The notes: generated by a model not told the origin, from the letters alone. Counted from the first letter of the stretch, positions 50,141-60,229 are shown. The stretch: 64,000 nucleotides of DNA from Acinetobacter guillouiae CIP 63.46 (GCF_000368145.1 NZ_KB849283.1:372001-436000), one strand, 5' to 3'. Numbers and translations: made by a program.

Positions 50141-51382
50141 CTAGAAACGGTAACCTATTTTTAAACCATAGCCTATGGCATTGTTGTCTCGATAATCGCC
50201 TTGTTGGGCAATTTCTGAAGCACCGGGTACAGGAATGTAATAGGTACCATCTTGTGCCGTGGCATCCCCAATCCAAATATATTTGATGCCTCCTGCAATA
50301 AAGTAATTGTCAGCAGGATTGTATTGAACACCCAACCCTAAGCCCCAACCGCCTTTGGTAGGATTCAATACAGAAGCAGGATTTCCAGTACCTGAATCCC
50401 ATGAAACATCAGCCGACGCAGCCCATTTTTGTGTAAATTGATGTCCTAAACCAACAGTGATGCTGTATTGGTCTTTTTGATAGTCATCAAGATTAAATCC
50501 ACCAGCATATAGGCCTTGGCTTAACTCAGCCGTTGCCAGTTCGGTGAGTGCACCAAACTGTGTTGGACGGATTCTAAAATCTTTCCAATTTACCCAACGC
50601 GCATTTAAATATGCCAGCGTATCTTTATAAACACCTGTTTGAAAATCTAAATTTACCGATTGTGGCGTGTTGATTTCTGTGTCTTTATCAGTGGTGAATG
50701 CTAAAGGTTGTCCAAAAATGGTTTCTTGAGCATCTATTTTGTGCTTGATTTTAGAACGATAAGTCACGGCTGCCTTTAAAGCAATTTCAGGAATCTGAAA
50801 AGCAGCACCAGCAAGCCATCCAACAGCACTATCTTGTTTAAAGTTGGCATCATAGCCATTAAACACACTCATCGAATTACCACGCAAAGACACTTTACCT
50901 TTGACTGTCTGGTATACGCCACCGCCGTAGAGGTTAAAATGAGCATCTGGCTGAAAACCAAATAGCATCGCAATATTTTGAGTATCAACATCCGCAAGGG
51001 TGCCTTTCATACTGATTTCAGTATCAGAGAAGGTATTATTGCTACGTAAAGGATATTCGATTGCAGCACCATAAGGTTGATCATAGATGAGCCCAAAGGA
51101 AACTTTTGGCGCAATTTGCAGTTTTAATGCTGCATTATAGTATTGATATGATTGTGCCATATCACCTGTACTCAAATCATTGCTGCCTGCATTGACTAAA
51201 TCAGGTCGATTTCGAACTTTACCTGATACTTTCGGGTCAACTGTGGCAATACTGGCTTCGAAATAATTCTTGTCTTCAAGAAACGCCAGTATCGATTGAC
51301 CAGATTGATCCATCGCAGCTGCATGAGTATAAGCAGTGGGTAAAATGCTGAGGATACTGAGAATGAGTGATTGAGTTTTCAT
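50141..51382 (-). CDS. fadL: FadL-family outer-membrane long-chain fatty acid transporter
   Basis: A 413-residue outer-membrane beta-barrel for long-chain fatty acids or other hydrophobic compounds. A signal peptide (MKTQSLILSILSILPTAYTH, cleavage after AHA) is followed by the FadL N-terminal hatch region, then about 14 strands, ending IGYGLKIGYRF with the C-terminal Phe needed for assembly. The start at 51382 has GGAAAG before it; a 22-codon extension is rejected. It is divergent from a TetR-regulator gene, so local control is likely. It does not appear tied to a degradation gene here; uptake of fatty acids is inferred from the family. Confidence 0.88.
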   Translation of the reverse strand: MKTQSLILSILSILPTAYTHAAAMDQSGQSILAFLEDKNYFEASIATVDPKVSGKVRNRPDLVNAGSNDLSTGDMAQSYQYYNAALKLQIAPKVSFGLIYDQPYGAAIEYPLRSNNTFSDTEISMKGTLADVDTQNIAMLFGFQPDAHFNLYGGGVYQTVKGKVSLRGNSMSVFNGYDANFKQDSAVGWLAGAAFQIPEIALKAAVTYRSKIKHKIDAQETIFGQPLAFTTDKDTEINTPQSVNLDFQTGVYKDTLAYLNARWVNWKDFRIRPTQFGALTELATAELSQGLYAGGFNLDDYQKDQYSITVGLGHQFTQKWAASADVSWDSGTGNPASVLNPTKGGWGLGLGVQYNPADNYFIAGGIKYIWIGDATAQDGTYYIPVPGASEIAQQGDYRDNNAIGYGLKIGYRF

Positions 51383-51899
51383 GCTTTTCTTTCCTTGAAT
51401 GTTTTTTTTATTTCGCATATAAAATTCAGACAAAACTATAGTGAACAATAGAAGTTAAGCTATTAGTTTATTTAAGTTTTATCTGAAAGCTTTATGATTT
51501 TAGTGAATCATTTTTACTGGATTTAATAAAGGGGTGTAATGACCAATTTAAGGGGGGATTATCGGACAATTCATATGTGCATTGTCTTAAGAAGTTGCCT
51601 TAGATCATTGAAGAATATTGAAGGATAAATTGCTGATTTAAAAAAGATTATTTTCCAAAAAGAATTAATTTAAAATGACTGCTTTGATTGATCAGGAATT
51701 GATAGATCAGCAATGGTACAAAATAGCCTCAACAAGATCTGTAAGCTCATCAATGATTTATTAAATATTGAATGAAGCGATCAGGGTAGATAGCTTATTG
51801 CTGCAAAATTTATTAGTATTTAATCTGAATTACCTTGTGGTATCAGCAAGGACAAACTATTCATTGCCAGTTTATTTGGAAAGGAATTTACGTATCGCT
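51383..51899. other. fadL-tetR divergent intergenic region with inverted repeats
   Basis: About 517 bases with no convincing gene. Two candidate operators were seen: GACAAT-N10-ATTGTC (51565-51586) and CCTTG-N9-CAAGG (51833-51851, about 50 bp before the tetR start). Either could be the TetR site; both are short and untested. A longer in-frame reading of tetR back to 51768 is not protein-like. Confidence 0.45.
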
Positions 51900-52529
51900 A
51901 TGAACTATAAAAGATCCTCTGTCATGGAAGAGAAAATGCAACAGAACCGCGAGATGATTTTATTGTCTGCACGAGAGCTGGTTGCACAAGGAGGATTTAA
52001 AGAGGCACAAATTCAAGCGATTGCGGATCGGGCAGGTGTATCAAGTGGTCTGGTCTACCGTTATTTTGAAAATAAAAATCAAGTACTGATTGAAGTTTTA
52101 AATGCGGCGATTCATATCGAAGTCAATATTCTCAATGATATTGCACATACCCAACTCAGCGCACTAGAAAAACTAGATCGCGCCGTTACAACCTTTGTAA
52201 AAAGGGCAATGAACAGCCCTCGACTGTCTTATTCTTTATTGTTTGAACCTGTCGATCCTCAATTTGAGTTAGAACGCTTTCAAAGTAAGCAATTGATTAA
52301 AGAAAGTATTATTAAAATTTTGACCGAAGGACGTCATTCAGGCGAGTTTATTTTTGAGGATCTAAACACCACGGCATTGTGCATCGTGGGTGCAATGACT
52401 TTTGTTGTGATTGAACCTTTAAGTATCGCCAAGACCAAGCGTTTTGATAAAAGCTATAAAGAGTATTTTGTAAAACAAATCGCTGATTTTTGTTTGCAGG
52501 CAGTGAAAGTCAAACATCCTCAGGAATAA
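51900..52529 (+). CDS. TetR-family transcriptional regulator
   Basis: A 209-residue regulator. The N-terminal helix-turn-helix reads REMILLSARELVAQGGFKEA, then IQAIADRAGVSSGLVYRYFE with NKNQVLIEVL, the TetR signature; the C-terminal helical domain binds the ligand. Starts at 51900 (MNYKRSSVMEEKM) and 51924 are both possible. It is followed 32 bp later by a methyltransferase gene on the same strand, surely one operon, and is divergent from fadL, which it may repress. Confidence 0.88.
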   Translation: MNYKRSSVMEEKMQQNREMILLSARELVAQGGFKEAQIQAIADRAGVSSGLVYRYFENKNQVLIEVLNAAIHIEVNILNDIAHTQLSALEKLDRAVTTFVKRAMNSPRLSYSLLFEPVDPQFELERFQSKQLIKESIIKILTEGRHSGEFIFEDLNTTALCIVGAMTFVVIEPLSIAKTKRFDKSYKEYFVKQIADFCLQAVKVKHPQE

Positions 52530-52561
52530 TAATATTAATCATCATTGCAAGGCTTAAAGAA

Positions 52562-53242
52562 ATGGCAAAGGACTTTAATAATCCAGTTGTAGTTGAAGGA
52601 TATGATGCACATATTCGTAAATTAATTCCTGGTTATGAACTGATACATTTACAAGTCCATGCTGTATTAAAGAGCTATGTATCGACTCAAGCGAAGATTT
52701 TAGTCGTGGGATGTGGTACAGGTTATGAACTGCAATATTTGGCTGAGCAATTTCCTCATTGGAATTTTACAGCAATAGATCCTGCAGCAAATATGATTGA
52801 TAAAGCCAAACAACATATAGTAGATTTAGGGCTTTGTTCTCGAATTCAGTTTATACAAGGTGATACATCTGTTCTTAAACGAGTCGATGTGAGTTTTGAT
52901 GTGGCTTTGGCTATCTTGGTTTCACATTTTGTTCCAGTTGATGCAAAAGCACAATTCTTAAAAGATATTGCAAATCACCTAAGCAGTACTGGTCTATGTT
53001 TAAGTTATGAGTTGATGGAAATTTCGTATACCAAACAATTACAAGCTTTAAAAAATCTGAGTTTAGCAACCGGATTAACAGAAAAACAGGCGCAACTTAT
53101 GACCGATCGTATTGAACAAGATTTTGCTTTAATTTCTGTTGATGAAATGAGTGCTTTGTATTTACAAGCAGGTTTTAAGCGTGTGGAAAACTTTGCTCAA
53201 GTATTGAATTATCATGGTTTTATTGCATTTAAAACGGACTAA
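52562..53242 (+). CDS. class I SAM-dependent methyltransferase
   Basis: A 226-residue Rossmann-fold methyltransferase. SAM motif I is ILVVGCGTGYELQYLAEQFP, motif II-like WNFTAIDPAANMIDKAKQ, and post-motif FIQGDTSVLKRVDVSFDVAL. The start at 52562 (MAKDFNNPVVVEGYDAHIRK) is chosen over an extension into tetR. The substrate is unknown. Located directly after a TetR gene and facing away from fadL, it may modify a lipid or xenobiotic sensed by the regulator. Confidence 0.88.
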   Translation: MAKDFNNPVVVEGYDAHIRKLIPGYELIHLQVHAVLKSYVSTQAKILVVGCGTGYELQYLAEQFPHWNFTAIDPAANMIDKAKQHIVDLGLCSRIQFIQGDTSVLKRVDVSFDVALAILVSHFVPVDAKAQFLKDIANHLSSTGLCLSYELMEISYTKQLQALKNLSLATGLTEKQAQLMTDRIEQDFALISVDEMSALYLQAGFKRVENFAQVLNYHGFIAFKTD

Positions 53243-53328
53243 GAAAAACCTCTAAGTAATAACTAAAAATCATTTTTTGCTTTAAAGTAAATCAATCAGT
53301 CATATTTCTATGAGCTATATACGCTTAT

Positions 53329-53367
53329 AAAAAAGTTCCTTATCCAAATGGTTGAAGGAACTTTTTT
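53329..53367. terminator. bidirectional terminator
   Basis: AAAAAAGTTCCTT and AAGGAACTTTTTT pair around a 13-nt loop, between the methyltransferase and the convergent plsB gene. Confidence 0.9.
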
Positions 53368-53396
53368 ATTGCAGATCAAAACCAAAACATAAAGGA

Positions 53397-55598
53397 TTAT
53401 TTCTCTTTGCTTTCTTTTTCAGGTTCTTTCACCACATTGACATCATATAGATGAGCAAGGGCGGAAAGTAAACGAATTTTAGGATCTGCATTTGAAATCT
53501 TAATGCTTTGATCTGCTTCAAGTGTGATTAATTTCTCCGCAACAAAATAATCGACAATTTGTGTGATTTCACTCTCAATCTCAGACTCATCCCATTTTAA
53601 AAAGAAGGCTTTTTGTATAAGTGGGTATTGTTCGATGACTTGGGTATATAAATCAGATTTTGAAATCTCAAATTGCTGCTGCTCTGTTTCAACACGCAAT
53701 ACTTTGGCAATGAGTGCTGGCAGGATAAACGTGTGCAGAATGTTATTACTGAAATACTTAAGCAAGCCCACCTGTATATCACTGACTTTCACCCAGCGTT
53801 CATTATTATGCTCAATCAATTCAACTTGTTTTAGCTTCATGGCATATTGAATGATTTCTGTGTTGGAAAGCTCGGTGATTTGCATACGATCATCATAACG
53901 ATGCTGTTTGAGTAGATTGCGGAATTGTTCTAAACGTACCAATACTTCACGCTCTGCCAAAGCATGCGTTGGTGCATTTAACAAGACCAGAGAAATCAAA
54001 CTAATAGGATTAATCACCACGGCTTTATTGATATTTTCCAAAATATCAAATGCAACATCATTGACCGTGGCTTTAACAGACTCAGGTATCTCTTCATGCA
54101 AAGCAACACGTTGTGGAGCATTGTTCTTTTTTAAGATATCTTCAAGGAAAACCGGTTCACCTAAATTGACATGGACAACACCAAAGACTTTTTCAATTTT
54201 TTGAATAGATTTAAGTAGTCCAAATAGTGATTCAGCTTGTTTTTTCTGCCCACCCAGCTCTTTTATGTATGAACTGCCTTCGATCAGTTTTTCATATCCA
54301 AAGTAAGTCGGAATAAAGGCAATCGGTTTACTATTCCCACGCAAATAACTTTGGATGGTCATTGCGAGCATCCCTTTTTTAGGCGGCAATAAAAGTCCAG
54401 TACGAGAACGACCACCTTCAATAAAGTATTCCATCGGTGTATTTCGATTGAGCATACTGTAGATATATTCTTTAAAGACAGCGGTATAAAGCGCATTACC
54501 ATTAAAGCTACGTCGAATAAAGTATGCACCTGCACCACGCATCAGTTGCCCAACCACTGGCATATTTAAATTAATACCTGCTGCAATATGGGGAACCATC
54601 AAGCCACGGTTATAAATCACATAAGACAATAACAAATAGTCAATGTGGCTGCGATGACAAGGGGTATAGACAATTTCATAATCTTTGGCAAGTTCACGAA
54701 CCGTATCGAAATTATGTACTTCGATACCATCATAGAGCTGGGTCCATAATTTAGTTAAAGCAATTTCAGCAAAGCGTAAGGTCGAATAAGAAAAATCAGA
54801 GACGATTTCATCAAGGTATTTATGCGCGAGTGCTTCGGCTTCATTGATGCTGATTTTTTTATGAATGCTTTCATTGAGAATGGCTTCTTTGACTGCATCA
54901 CTCAGCATGAGTTTGTTAATCACATTGCGACGATCTGAAATATCAGGACCAAGAATTGCTTCTTTATAGCCATTAAATTGTTTATTGAGCTCAGTCACCA
55001 CATAATGCGCTGGTGAAAAATTGGGTGTGAGTTCAATGGCTGAGTCAATTAACTGGCGTAAAGAAACTGCTTGATGGAATTCAATATAATTATTACGGCC
55101 ATACAGGGTAATGTTGAGTGCTTGTTTAATGCCCGTTGGCTTTGCCCAAGCATCAGTCATCAATGCTTTATACCAGCTATCTTCATTCTCTGGTGCACGT
55201 CCCCATAAAATCGTTGTTGGTACTAAAAGCACATCTTGCTCAGGATGTTTCAATAAATATTCGATTAAGCGAATAATTTTATCTGGGTAGTATGCAGAAG
55301 CATTGCTTTTGGTTGGTTCTAAAGTGATAAAATGATCATCTTCCTGATAATCTGACCCTAGGTTAAGTGGCGCAAAAGCAGGGCTGAGTTTTCTTTTTTC
55401 TGTTTCATTGTCAATCAAGACTTTATTTGAAGTTGAGTCATCTTGAATGACATAGCAAATCGGAAAATTAGCTGTGTTTGGATCATTAACTGTATTTTCA
55501 AGAGTTTTTGTATCGCCTAAAACTTGTGGGCTGACGATTTTATCTAAGATTTTTTTTGTAAATTGACGATAAAATTTTTGATAAGCATTGCTTGCCAT
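53397..55598 (-). CDS. plsB: glycerol-3-phosphate 1-O-acyltransferase PlsB
   Basis: A 733-residue membrane enzyme that puts the first acyl chain on glycerol 3-phosphate, starting phospholipid synthesis. The four acyltransferase blocks are in order: HRSHIDYLL (near residue 313), GAYFIRRSF (near 357), FIEGGRSRTG (near 394) and FIPTYFGYEKLIEG (near 429). The protein is shorter than E. coli PlsB (807) at both ends but all blocks are intact. GAGAATATT precedes the ATG. It stands alone; the PlsC-like gene of the lipid cluster lies 3.5 kb away. Confidence 0.93.
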   Translation of the reverse strand: MASNAYQKFYRQFTKKILDKIVSPQVLGDTKTLENTVNDPNTANFPICYVIQDDSTSNKVLIDNETEKRKLSPAFAPLNLGSDYQEDDHFITLEPTKSNASAYYPDKIIRLIEYLLKHPEQDVLLVPTTILWGRAPENEDSWYKALMTDAWAKPTGIKQALNITLYGRNNYIEFHQAVSLRQLIDSAIELTPNFSPAHYVVTELNKQFNGYKEAILGPDISDRRNVINKLMLSDAVKEAILNESIHKKISINEAEALAHKYLDEIVSDFSYSTLRFAEIALTKLWTQLYDGIEVHNFDTVRELAKDYEIVYTPCHRSHIDYLLLSYVIYNRGLMVPHIAAGINLNMPVVGQLMRGAGAYFIRRSFNGNALYTAVFKEYIYSMLNRNTPMEYFIEGGRSRTGLLLPPKKGMLAMTIQSYLRGNSKPIAFIPTYFGYEKLIEGSSYIKELGGQKKQAESLFGLLKSIQKIEKVFGVVHVNLGEPVFLEDILKKNNAPQRVALHEEIPESVKATVNDVAFDILENINKAVVINPISLISLVLLNAPTHALAEREVLVRLEQFRNLLKQHRYDDRMQITELSNTEIIQYAMKLKQVELIEHNNERWVKVSDIQVGLLKYFSNNILHTFILPALIAKVLRVETEQQQFEISKSDLYTQVIEQYPLIQKAFFLKWDESEIESEITQIVDYFVAEKLITLEADQSIKISNADPKIRLLSALAHLYDVNVVKEPEKESKEK

Positions 55599-55830
55599 AA
55601 TATTCTCTAAATATGAGTCATATCGTTATTATGCTTGAAATAATATACAAATATATAGTTTGATTTGACGACAAATCGGTCAAACACTTTGCCTAAAAAC
55701 TAAACTCATGATTTTTATCAATAAACTATTTCGATATTGGTATAATTAAATTCAGTTACTCAATATCAAAGTTTCATAGAAAAGCATTATGATAGATTGA
55801 TATAAATTCATTTAAATTCAAGGAAAGGTC

Positions 55831-56829
55831 ATGTCTACAGATCCAAATTTTCCAGCAACTGAAAACTTAGGTATTGCTGTTTATTCTAATAATGCTGAGG
55901 CAATTGGGAATACACCACTTATTCGTATCAATCGTCTTATTACAGGTGGCGCAACGGTCTTAGCAAAAATTGAAAGTCGTAATCCTGCTTTTTCTGTTAA
56001 AGATCGAATTGGCGCCGCACTTATTGCAGATGCAGAGGCGAAGGGGCTTTTGAAAAAAGGCATGCATATTGTAGAACCAACCAGCGGGAATACTGGTATT
56101 GCATTGGCATTTGTAGCAGCGGCAAAAGGTTATGCCATCACTTTAACCATGCCAGCAAGTATGAGTATAGAGCGCCGTAAAGTATTAAAAGCGTTGGGTG
56201 CAAATTTAATTTTAACTGAGCCCGCAAAAGGTATGAAAGGCGCAGTTGATGAGGCAGTACGTTTAGCAACTGAACAACCTGAAACATATTATTTACCGCA
56301 ACAATTTGAAAACCCAGCCAATCCTAAAATACATGAGACAACAACTGGTCCGGAAATTTGGGCAGCCACTGGTGGTAAAGTCGATATCCTTGTTGCTGGT
56401 GTCGGAACTGGCGGTACCATTTCAGGTATTTCAAGTTATTTTGAAAAGGTCAAGCAGCAAGCGATTTACTCCGTTGCTGTAGAACCCGCAGATTCACCAA
56501 TTATTGGACAAACCAAACGTGGTGAAATTTTAACGCCTGGGCCACATAAGATCCAAGGGATTGGTGCAAACTTTATTCCGAAGAACTTGGATTTAGACTT
56601 AGTTGATGAAGTTATTGCTATCGATAATCAAGAAGCGATTGATTTTGCTCGTCAAAGTGCCACTCAAGAAGGTATTTTTGTCGGTATTTCTAGTGGTGCG
56701 GCTTTAGCTGCTGCTGCACAATTAGCTGCTCGTCCTGAAAATGCTGGTAAAACCATTGTGGTGATTCTTCCAGATGCGGGTGAACGTTATTTGTCTTCCG
56801 TTTTGTTTGAAGATATTTCAGCAGATTAA
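55831..56829 (+). CDS. cysK: cysteine synthase A
   Basis: A 332-residue PLP enzyme making cysteine from O-acetylserine and sulfide. PLP Lys lies in [11 protein letters not shown] (near residue 53), the substrate loop in [11 protein letters not shown], the phosphate-binding [10 protein letters not shown] in the middle, and the final block [15 protein letters not shown]. Motifs and length match CysK rather than CysM. AAGGAAAGGTC precedes the ATG. Single-gene unit with its own terminator. Confidence 0.93.
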   Translation: MSTDPNFPATENLGIAVYSNNAEAIGNTPLIRINRLITGGATVLAKIESRNPAFSVKDRIGAALIADAEAKGLLKKGMHIVEPTSGNTGIALAFVAAAKGYAITLTMPASMSIERRKVLKALGANLILTEPAKGMKGAVDEAVRLATEQPETYYLPQQFENPANPKIHETTTGPEIWAATGGKVDILVAGVGTGGTISGISSYFEKVKQQAIYSVAVEPADSPIIGQTKRGEILTPGPHKIQGIGANFIPKNLDLDLVDEVIAIDNQEAIDFARQSATQEGIFVGISSGAALAAAAQLAARPENAGKTIVVILPDAGERYLSSVLFEDISAD

Positions 56830-56880
56830 GTTTAAATTAAATCGTCTATATCTATGCTGTGTATTATTGTCATAGACTAA

Positions 56881-56922
56881 AAAATAAACCCGCTCAAGTA
56901 TCTGCAAGAGTGGGTTTATTTT
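56881..56922. terminator. bidirectional terminator
   Basis: AAAATAAACCC(g)CTC and GAG(t)GGGTTTATTTT pair with one mismatch. It lies between cysK and the convergent transglycosylase gene. Confidence 0.85.
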
Positions 56923-56951
56923 ATTGATATTCAGTTTCTATTCTTAAACTT

Positions 56952-57488
56952 CTATAAAGAAGACTTTAACTGTTTTTCATGTTGTTTGACTTGTTTCGCG
57001 TATCGTTTACCTTGACGTTTCATTTTACGATTTGTTTGGTAATTTGTGGGTCCAACATTGTAGTAGGCTAAGGCTTTTTTCCAGCTTCCTGCACTTTGAT
57101 TGTATTTAGCCAAGATCATGGTGCCACAGCGTACATTGGTATATTCATCAAACAAATCACCAGGGCAGGCTTGTTGCCAATAACGCGGCATGATTTGGGT
57201 AAGCCCAACAGCACCAGATGGAGAGGTGACATAACTCCGATAACTCGATTCTTGACGGATGGTTGCTGCAATCAGTAAAGGATCTACATCATATTGATCT
57301 GCGCTTTGTACAATCATTGGGGATACACGATTGGCAACATCGGGAGAGACAGAATAGGCTTTTTGGATTCCAGTCGAAAGTTTAGCAGCACGTTTTTGCA
57401 CAGAGCCGCCACCCAAAGACGAACATGCTGTGATCGCAAGTGTTAAACCCACTGTAGAAATTATTTTTAACTGATACTGAAAATTCAA
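56952..57488 (-). CDS. lytic transglycosylase lipoprotein (Slt-type domain)
   Basis: A 178-residue lipoprotein: LKIISTVGLTLAITACSS carries the lipobox (ITAC, lipidated Cys22). The SLT domain has the catalytic Glu in LIAATIRQESSY, then SPSGAVGLTQIMPRYW, CGTMILAKYN and ALAYYNVGP. It cuts the glycan strand of peptidoglycan with formation of an anhydro end. No ATG exists in frame near the signal peptide, so the start must be TTG 57488 or another rare codon. The C-terminal tail is very Lys/Gln-rich. It lies beside the leftward lipid cluster but behind a separate lipoprotein gene. Confidence 0.85.
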   Translation of the reverse strand: MNFQYQLKIISTVGLTLAITACSSLGGGSVQKRAAKLSTGIQKAYSVSPDVANRVSPMIVQSADQYDVDPLLIAATIRQESSYRSYVTSPSGAVGLTQIMPRYWQQACPGDLFDEYTNVRCGTMILAKYNQSAGSWKKALAYYNVGPTNYQTNRKMKRQGKRYAKQVKQHEKQLKSSL

Positions 57489-57619
57489 AATAAAACCAAT
57501 GTTATGTATCCAAGATTGCCCTGATGTTAAGTAGCTGATTTAAACCTGTCAATCTATGAAAATTGGTAGATTTATTCGTGATTTGTATCTTAAGCTGTTG
57601 GTTGCTTGCTATTTAGGCG

Positions 57620-58201
57620 TTATTTCGTCATTTTTGCTTGTTTTTTCTGTAACATTATTGCCAACATTAAATGCAATGGATTCTGAGCAGTATATTGGAC
57701 TTCAAATTGTTGATTTCTATTGTGCTGGTACAGAGCATAAATTACTGGAATATTAAATTTATTTCCGTCAATCACATTTGAGTCTTTATTTAAAAGTTCT
57801 TTGGTCATATCTGCAAGTACATTGGTGCTAATCTCTTGTTGAATTACACCTTGGCAAATATATTGTGCACCTTCAAAGTGATCAGTAATCAAATCGATTA
57901 GATTTTGTGAATCCTGATTGTCTTTATCAGCCTGTAATTTTTCCAGATTTAATCGCTTTATTTTAGTTAAAGTGATTCCTTCTATAGAAGGTATGGTTTT
58001 TGTTGTTGTGTTTGCATTTGGATTAAATTGTTGAGTAAGTTGATTTAATTTTGATCCAAAACTGATATTTACCTGACTTGAGTAGAGTTTTTTTACACGA
58101 TCAGTCACTTGTTGATTATTACATTCAGACTGATTAAATAAACTGCACCCTTGCAGACCAAAACCTACACAGAGCATTGTAAATATTATTTTGTAATTCA
58201 T
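57620..58201 (-). CDS. hypothetical lipoprotein at the end of the lipid cluster
   Basis: A 193-residue predicted lipoprotein: signal MNYKIIFTMLCVGFGLQGCS with lipobox LQGC (lipidated Cys19). The mature chain is polar and probably alpha/beta, without a recognised domain; Cys27 and CQGVIQ could form a disulfide. GAGAGATATAG precedes the ATG. It lies 28 bp after the CDP-diacylglycerol synthase homologue on the same strand, so it is likely the last gene of the ynb-like operon. Confidence 0.7.
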   Translation of the reverse strand: MNYKIIFTMLCVGFGLQGCSLFNQSECNNQQVTDRVKKLYSSQVNISFGSKLNQLTQQFNPNANTTTKTIPSIEGITLTKIKRLNLEKLQADKDNQDSQNLIDLITDHFEGAQYICQGVIQQEISTNVLADMTKELLNKDSNVIDGNKFNIPVIYALYQHNRNQQFEVQYTAQNPLHLMLAIMLQKKQAKMTK

Positions 58202-58229
58202 CTATATCTCTCACAATCATGTTTATTCA

Positions 58230-59174
58230 CTAACTCCACCAATATCTTAAAATATGAAAGAAGATGGGTGCAGAAAAGCAGATAGAATCAATCCGATCTA
58301 ACATCCCACCATGACCATGAATCAACTGTCCCCAATCTTTGACACCGCGGTCACGTTTGATGGCTGACATCACCAAACCACCGAAAAAGCCAAAGATACA
58401 CACAACCAGTCCTATCAATGCAGCTTGTAGGTAGCTAAATGGAGTGAGCCATGCCATAGCAACACCTAAAGCTGTGGCTAAAACAATACCACCCACTAAG
58501 CCTTCAACTGTTTTTGATGGTGACAAGACAGGTGCAACCTTGTGCTTTCCAAAAAGCTTACCACAGACATATTGCAAAACATCGGATGCTTGAACGACCA
58601 TAATCAGCCAGATTGCTAACCAAATCGGTTCACCTTTAAAACCATTTAGTTTTAAATTGAGTAATGCAGGAACATGGGAAATACAGAAAACACAGACCAT
58701 GAGTCCCCATTGAATTTTAGAACTACGTTCAAGGAAGTGTTTGGTATCTTCTTGTTTTAGACTGGCTATTGGAATCAGTAAAAATACATAAAGTGGAATA
58801 AAAATTGAATATAAGCCGTACCAGTCGATATAGATCAAATAATATTGATAGGGAATAACAAAATAAAAGGCGATAAGTAAAGGGAAATAATCACCACGCC
58901 GTGTCGGCAATAGACTGGTAAATTCTCGTAGAGCAAACAGGGAAATAATCCCAAATAAGATAATAAATGCAGTTTGACCCAATAGGATGGCTGCACCAAT
59001 GACGATCAACATCACCCACCAAGCATTGATCCGTGCGTTTAAATTATCAATCACTGATGAGGGTTTTTGCCCAGCTTTTTGCTTGAGAATAAAGCCCACG
59101 CTAGATGCAAAAACTAAAATTCCCGCAAAAATACCAAATAAAAGATAGGTTTTATTCAGATTATCTAAAATCAT
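58230..59174 (-). CDS. phosphatidate cytidylyltransferase homologue (YnbB/CdsA-like)
   Basis: A 314-residue polytopic membrane protein with about eight helices. The CDP-diacylglycerol synthase signature is complete: LSPSKTVEGLVGGIV, then SAIKRDRGVKDWGQLIHGHG with GGMLDRIDS. The enzyme makes CDP-diacylglycerol from phosphatidate and CTP. Its ATG overlaps the stop of the acyltransferase gene by 4 bp (ATGA), so the two are translationally coupled: phosphatidate made by one would feed the other. It differs from the housekeeping CdsA, which normally sits beside uppS and dxr, and matches the YnbB branch by context. Confidence 0.88.
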   Translation of the reverse strand: MILDNLNKTYLLFGIFAGILVFASSVGFILKQKAGQKPSSVIDNLNARINAWWVMLIVIGAAILLGQTAFIILFGIISLFALREFTSLLPTRRGDYFPLLIAFYFVIPYQYYLIYIDWYGLYSIFIPLYVFLLIPIASLKQEDTKHFLERSSKIQWGLMVCVFCISHVPALLNLKLNGFKGEPIWLAIWLIMVVQASDVLQYVCGKLFGKHKVAPVLSPSKTVEGLVGGIVLATALGVAMAWLTPFSYLQAALIGLVVCIFGFFGGLVMSAIKRDRGVKDWGQLIHGHGGMLDRIDSICFSAPIFFHILRYWWS

Positions 59175-59911
59175 TGATTCTCAACCTCTTTTAATTGTAA
59201 TAGCTGCTTCTGTGCATAATCTATAAATGTGGCTTTATCCATTTCTAAATGTTGTTCTAAAGGAAAGCCAAAGCATACGGTAGACAGTAACGGCAAAGGA
59301 ACAAAAGAACCTTTTGGCATGACACGTCTTAGATTTGAAATCCAAACAGGGACAATCTCAATCTCAGGAAATTGTTTATGTAAGTTATAGAGGCCACTTT
59401 TAAAAGGCAATAGCTCAAGATCATCATCAAGATTTCGAGTACCTTCAGGAAAGAAAATAATGGAATAACCCTGAGCAAGAGCGTCTTTAACAGGTTGTAA
59501 AGGGTCTGCATTATCTTCGCGATTACGTTGAATCGTAACACCATTAAAGGTGTCTTTAATTAAAAATTGTCTAAAGCCATCTTTCAGCCAATAATCTGAA
59601 GCAGCAACAGGTTTAGTTTTACGACGCATCAGTTTTGGAAGTGAAGACCATAATAAGATAAAGTCGATATGACTATTGTGATTGGCGTAGTAAATACGTT
59701 GTTTCATCTCAGGCTGACAACCAACCCATAAGCTACGAGCACCAGTTAAGAGTCGTGCGCCACGGCGTGTCAAAAATGCAATAAAGCGAGCAATAGAGTG
59801 TGATGCTAAATTTCCATTAGATGAATCTAAGTGTTGAGTCTTTTGCTCTAAAGACTGTTTATTGTATGACTCTTTATCTTGTTCGGAACGTTGTTCAGGT
59901 AGTTGATTCAT
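59171..59911 (-). CDS. 1-acylglycerol-3-phosphate acyltransferase-like protein (PlsC family)
   Basis: A 246-residue acyltransferase. The HX4D block reads NHNSHIDFIL, the FPEGTRN block is present, and GVTIQRNRED and VPVWISNLRRVMPKG fit blocks II and IV. The first 35 residues are a polar Gln/Ser/Asp-rich extension. It would acylate lysophosphatidate or a related lysolipid at the inner membrane. It overlaps the CDP-diacylglycerol synthase homologue by 4 bp. No PlsC gene is present in E. coli ynbABCD, so this is a variant of that set. Confidence 0.85.
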   Translation of the reverse strand: MNQLPEQRSEQDKESYNKQSLEQKTQHLDSSNGNLASHSIARFIAFLTRRGARLLTGARSLWVGCQPEMKQRIYYANHNSHIDFILLWSSLPKLMRRKTKPVAASDYWLKDGFRQFLIKDTFNGVTIQRNREDNADPLQPVKDALAQGYSIIFFPEGTRNLDDDLELLPFKSGLYNLHKQFPEIEIVPVWISNLRRVMPKGSFVPLPLLSTVCFGFPLEQHLEMDKATFIDYAQKQLLQLKEVENQ

Positions 59912-60229
59912 TCTCTAAGCCGATTGATATTGAAGCATTTTATTGTGGGGCAAGCTATATAATAGGATGATTAAAGTACAAAATTCTACTTTTTAAGTGA
60001 CTAAAATAAAAATATAACCAACCTTAGTTTTGAATAAAAAGTAAAAAGCTTGGTTTCCATTTATAAATTTATCATTTCTGTTTTTTGAATCATAGAAGAA
60101 TTTTATAGCATTTCAAGATATTCACTGCTGAGAAACTGAGAATTTTCTTGATTTAAGACGATTCAAACCATCATACGATAACAATTGAATATATCAGTTC
60201 AAACTGTATCAGTTGAGGTTAAAATCGCT
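59912..60229. other. AT-rich gap inside the lipid cluster
   Basis: About 318 bases with no plausible gene in any frame. AACCAA and TTGGTT arms (60016-60055) could form a weak hairpin. It separates the two halves of the cluster, and a promoter for the acyltransferase gene may lie here. Confidence 0.5.

Noticed and set aside
57556-57756. 66-codon plus-strand frame with hydrophobic N-terminus
   Set aside because: It overlaps the 3' part of a convincing lipoprotein gene on the other strand, has no ribosome site, and most of its sequence is the complement of that gene.
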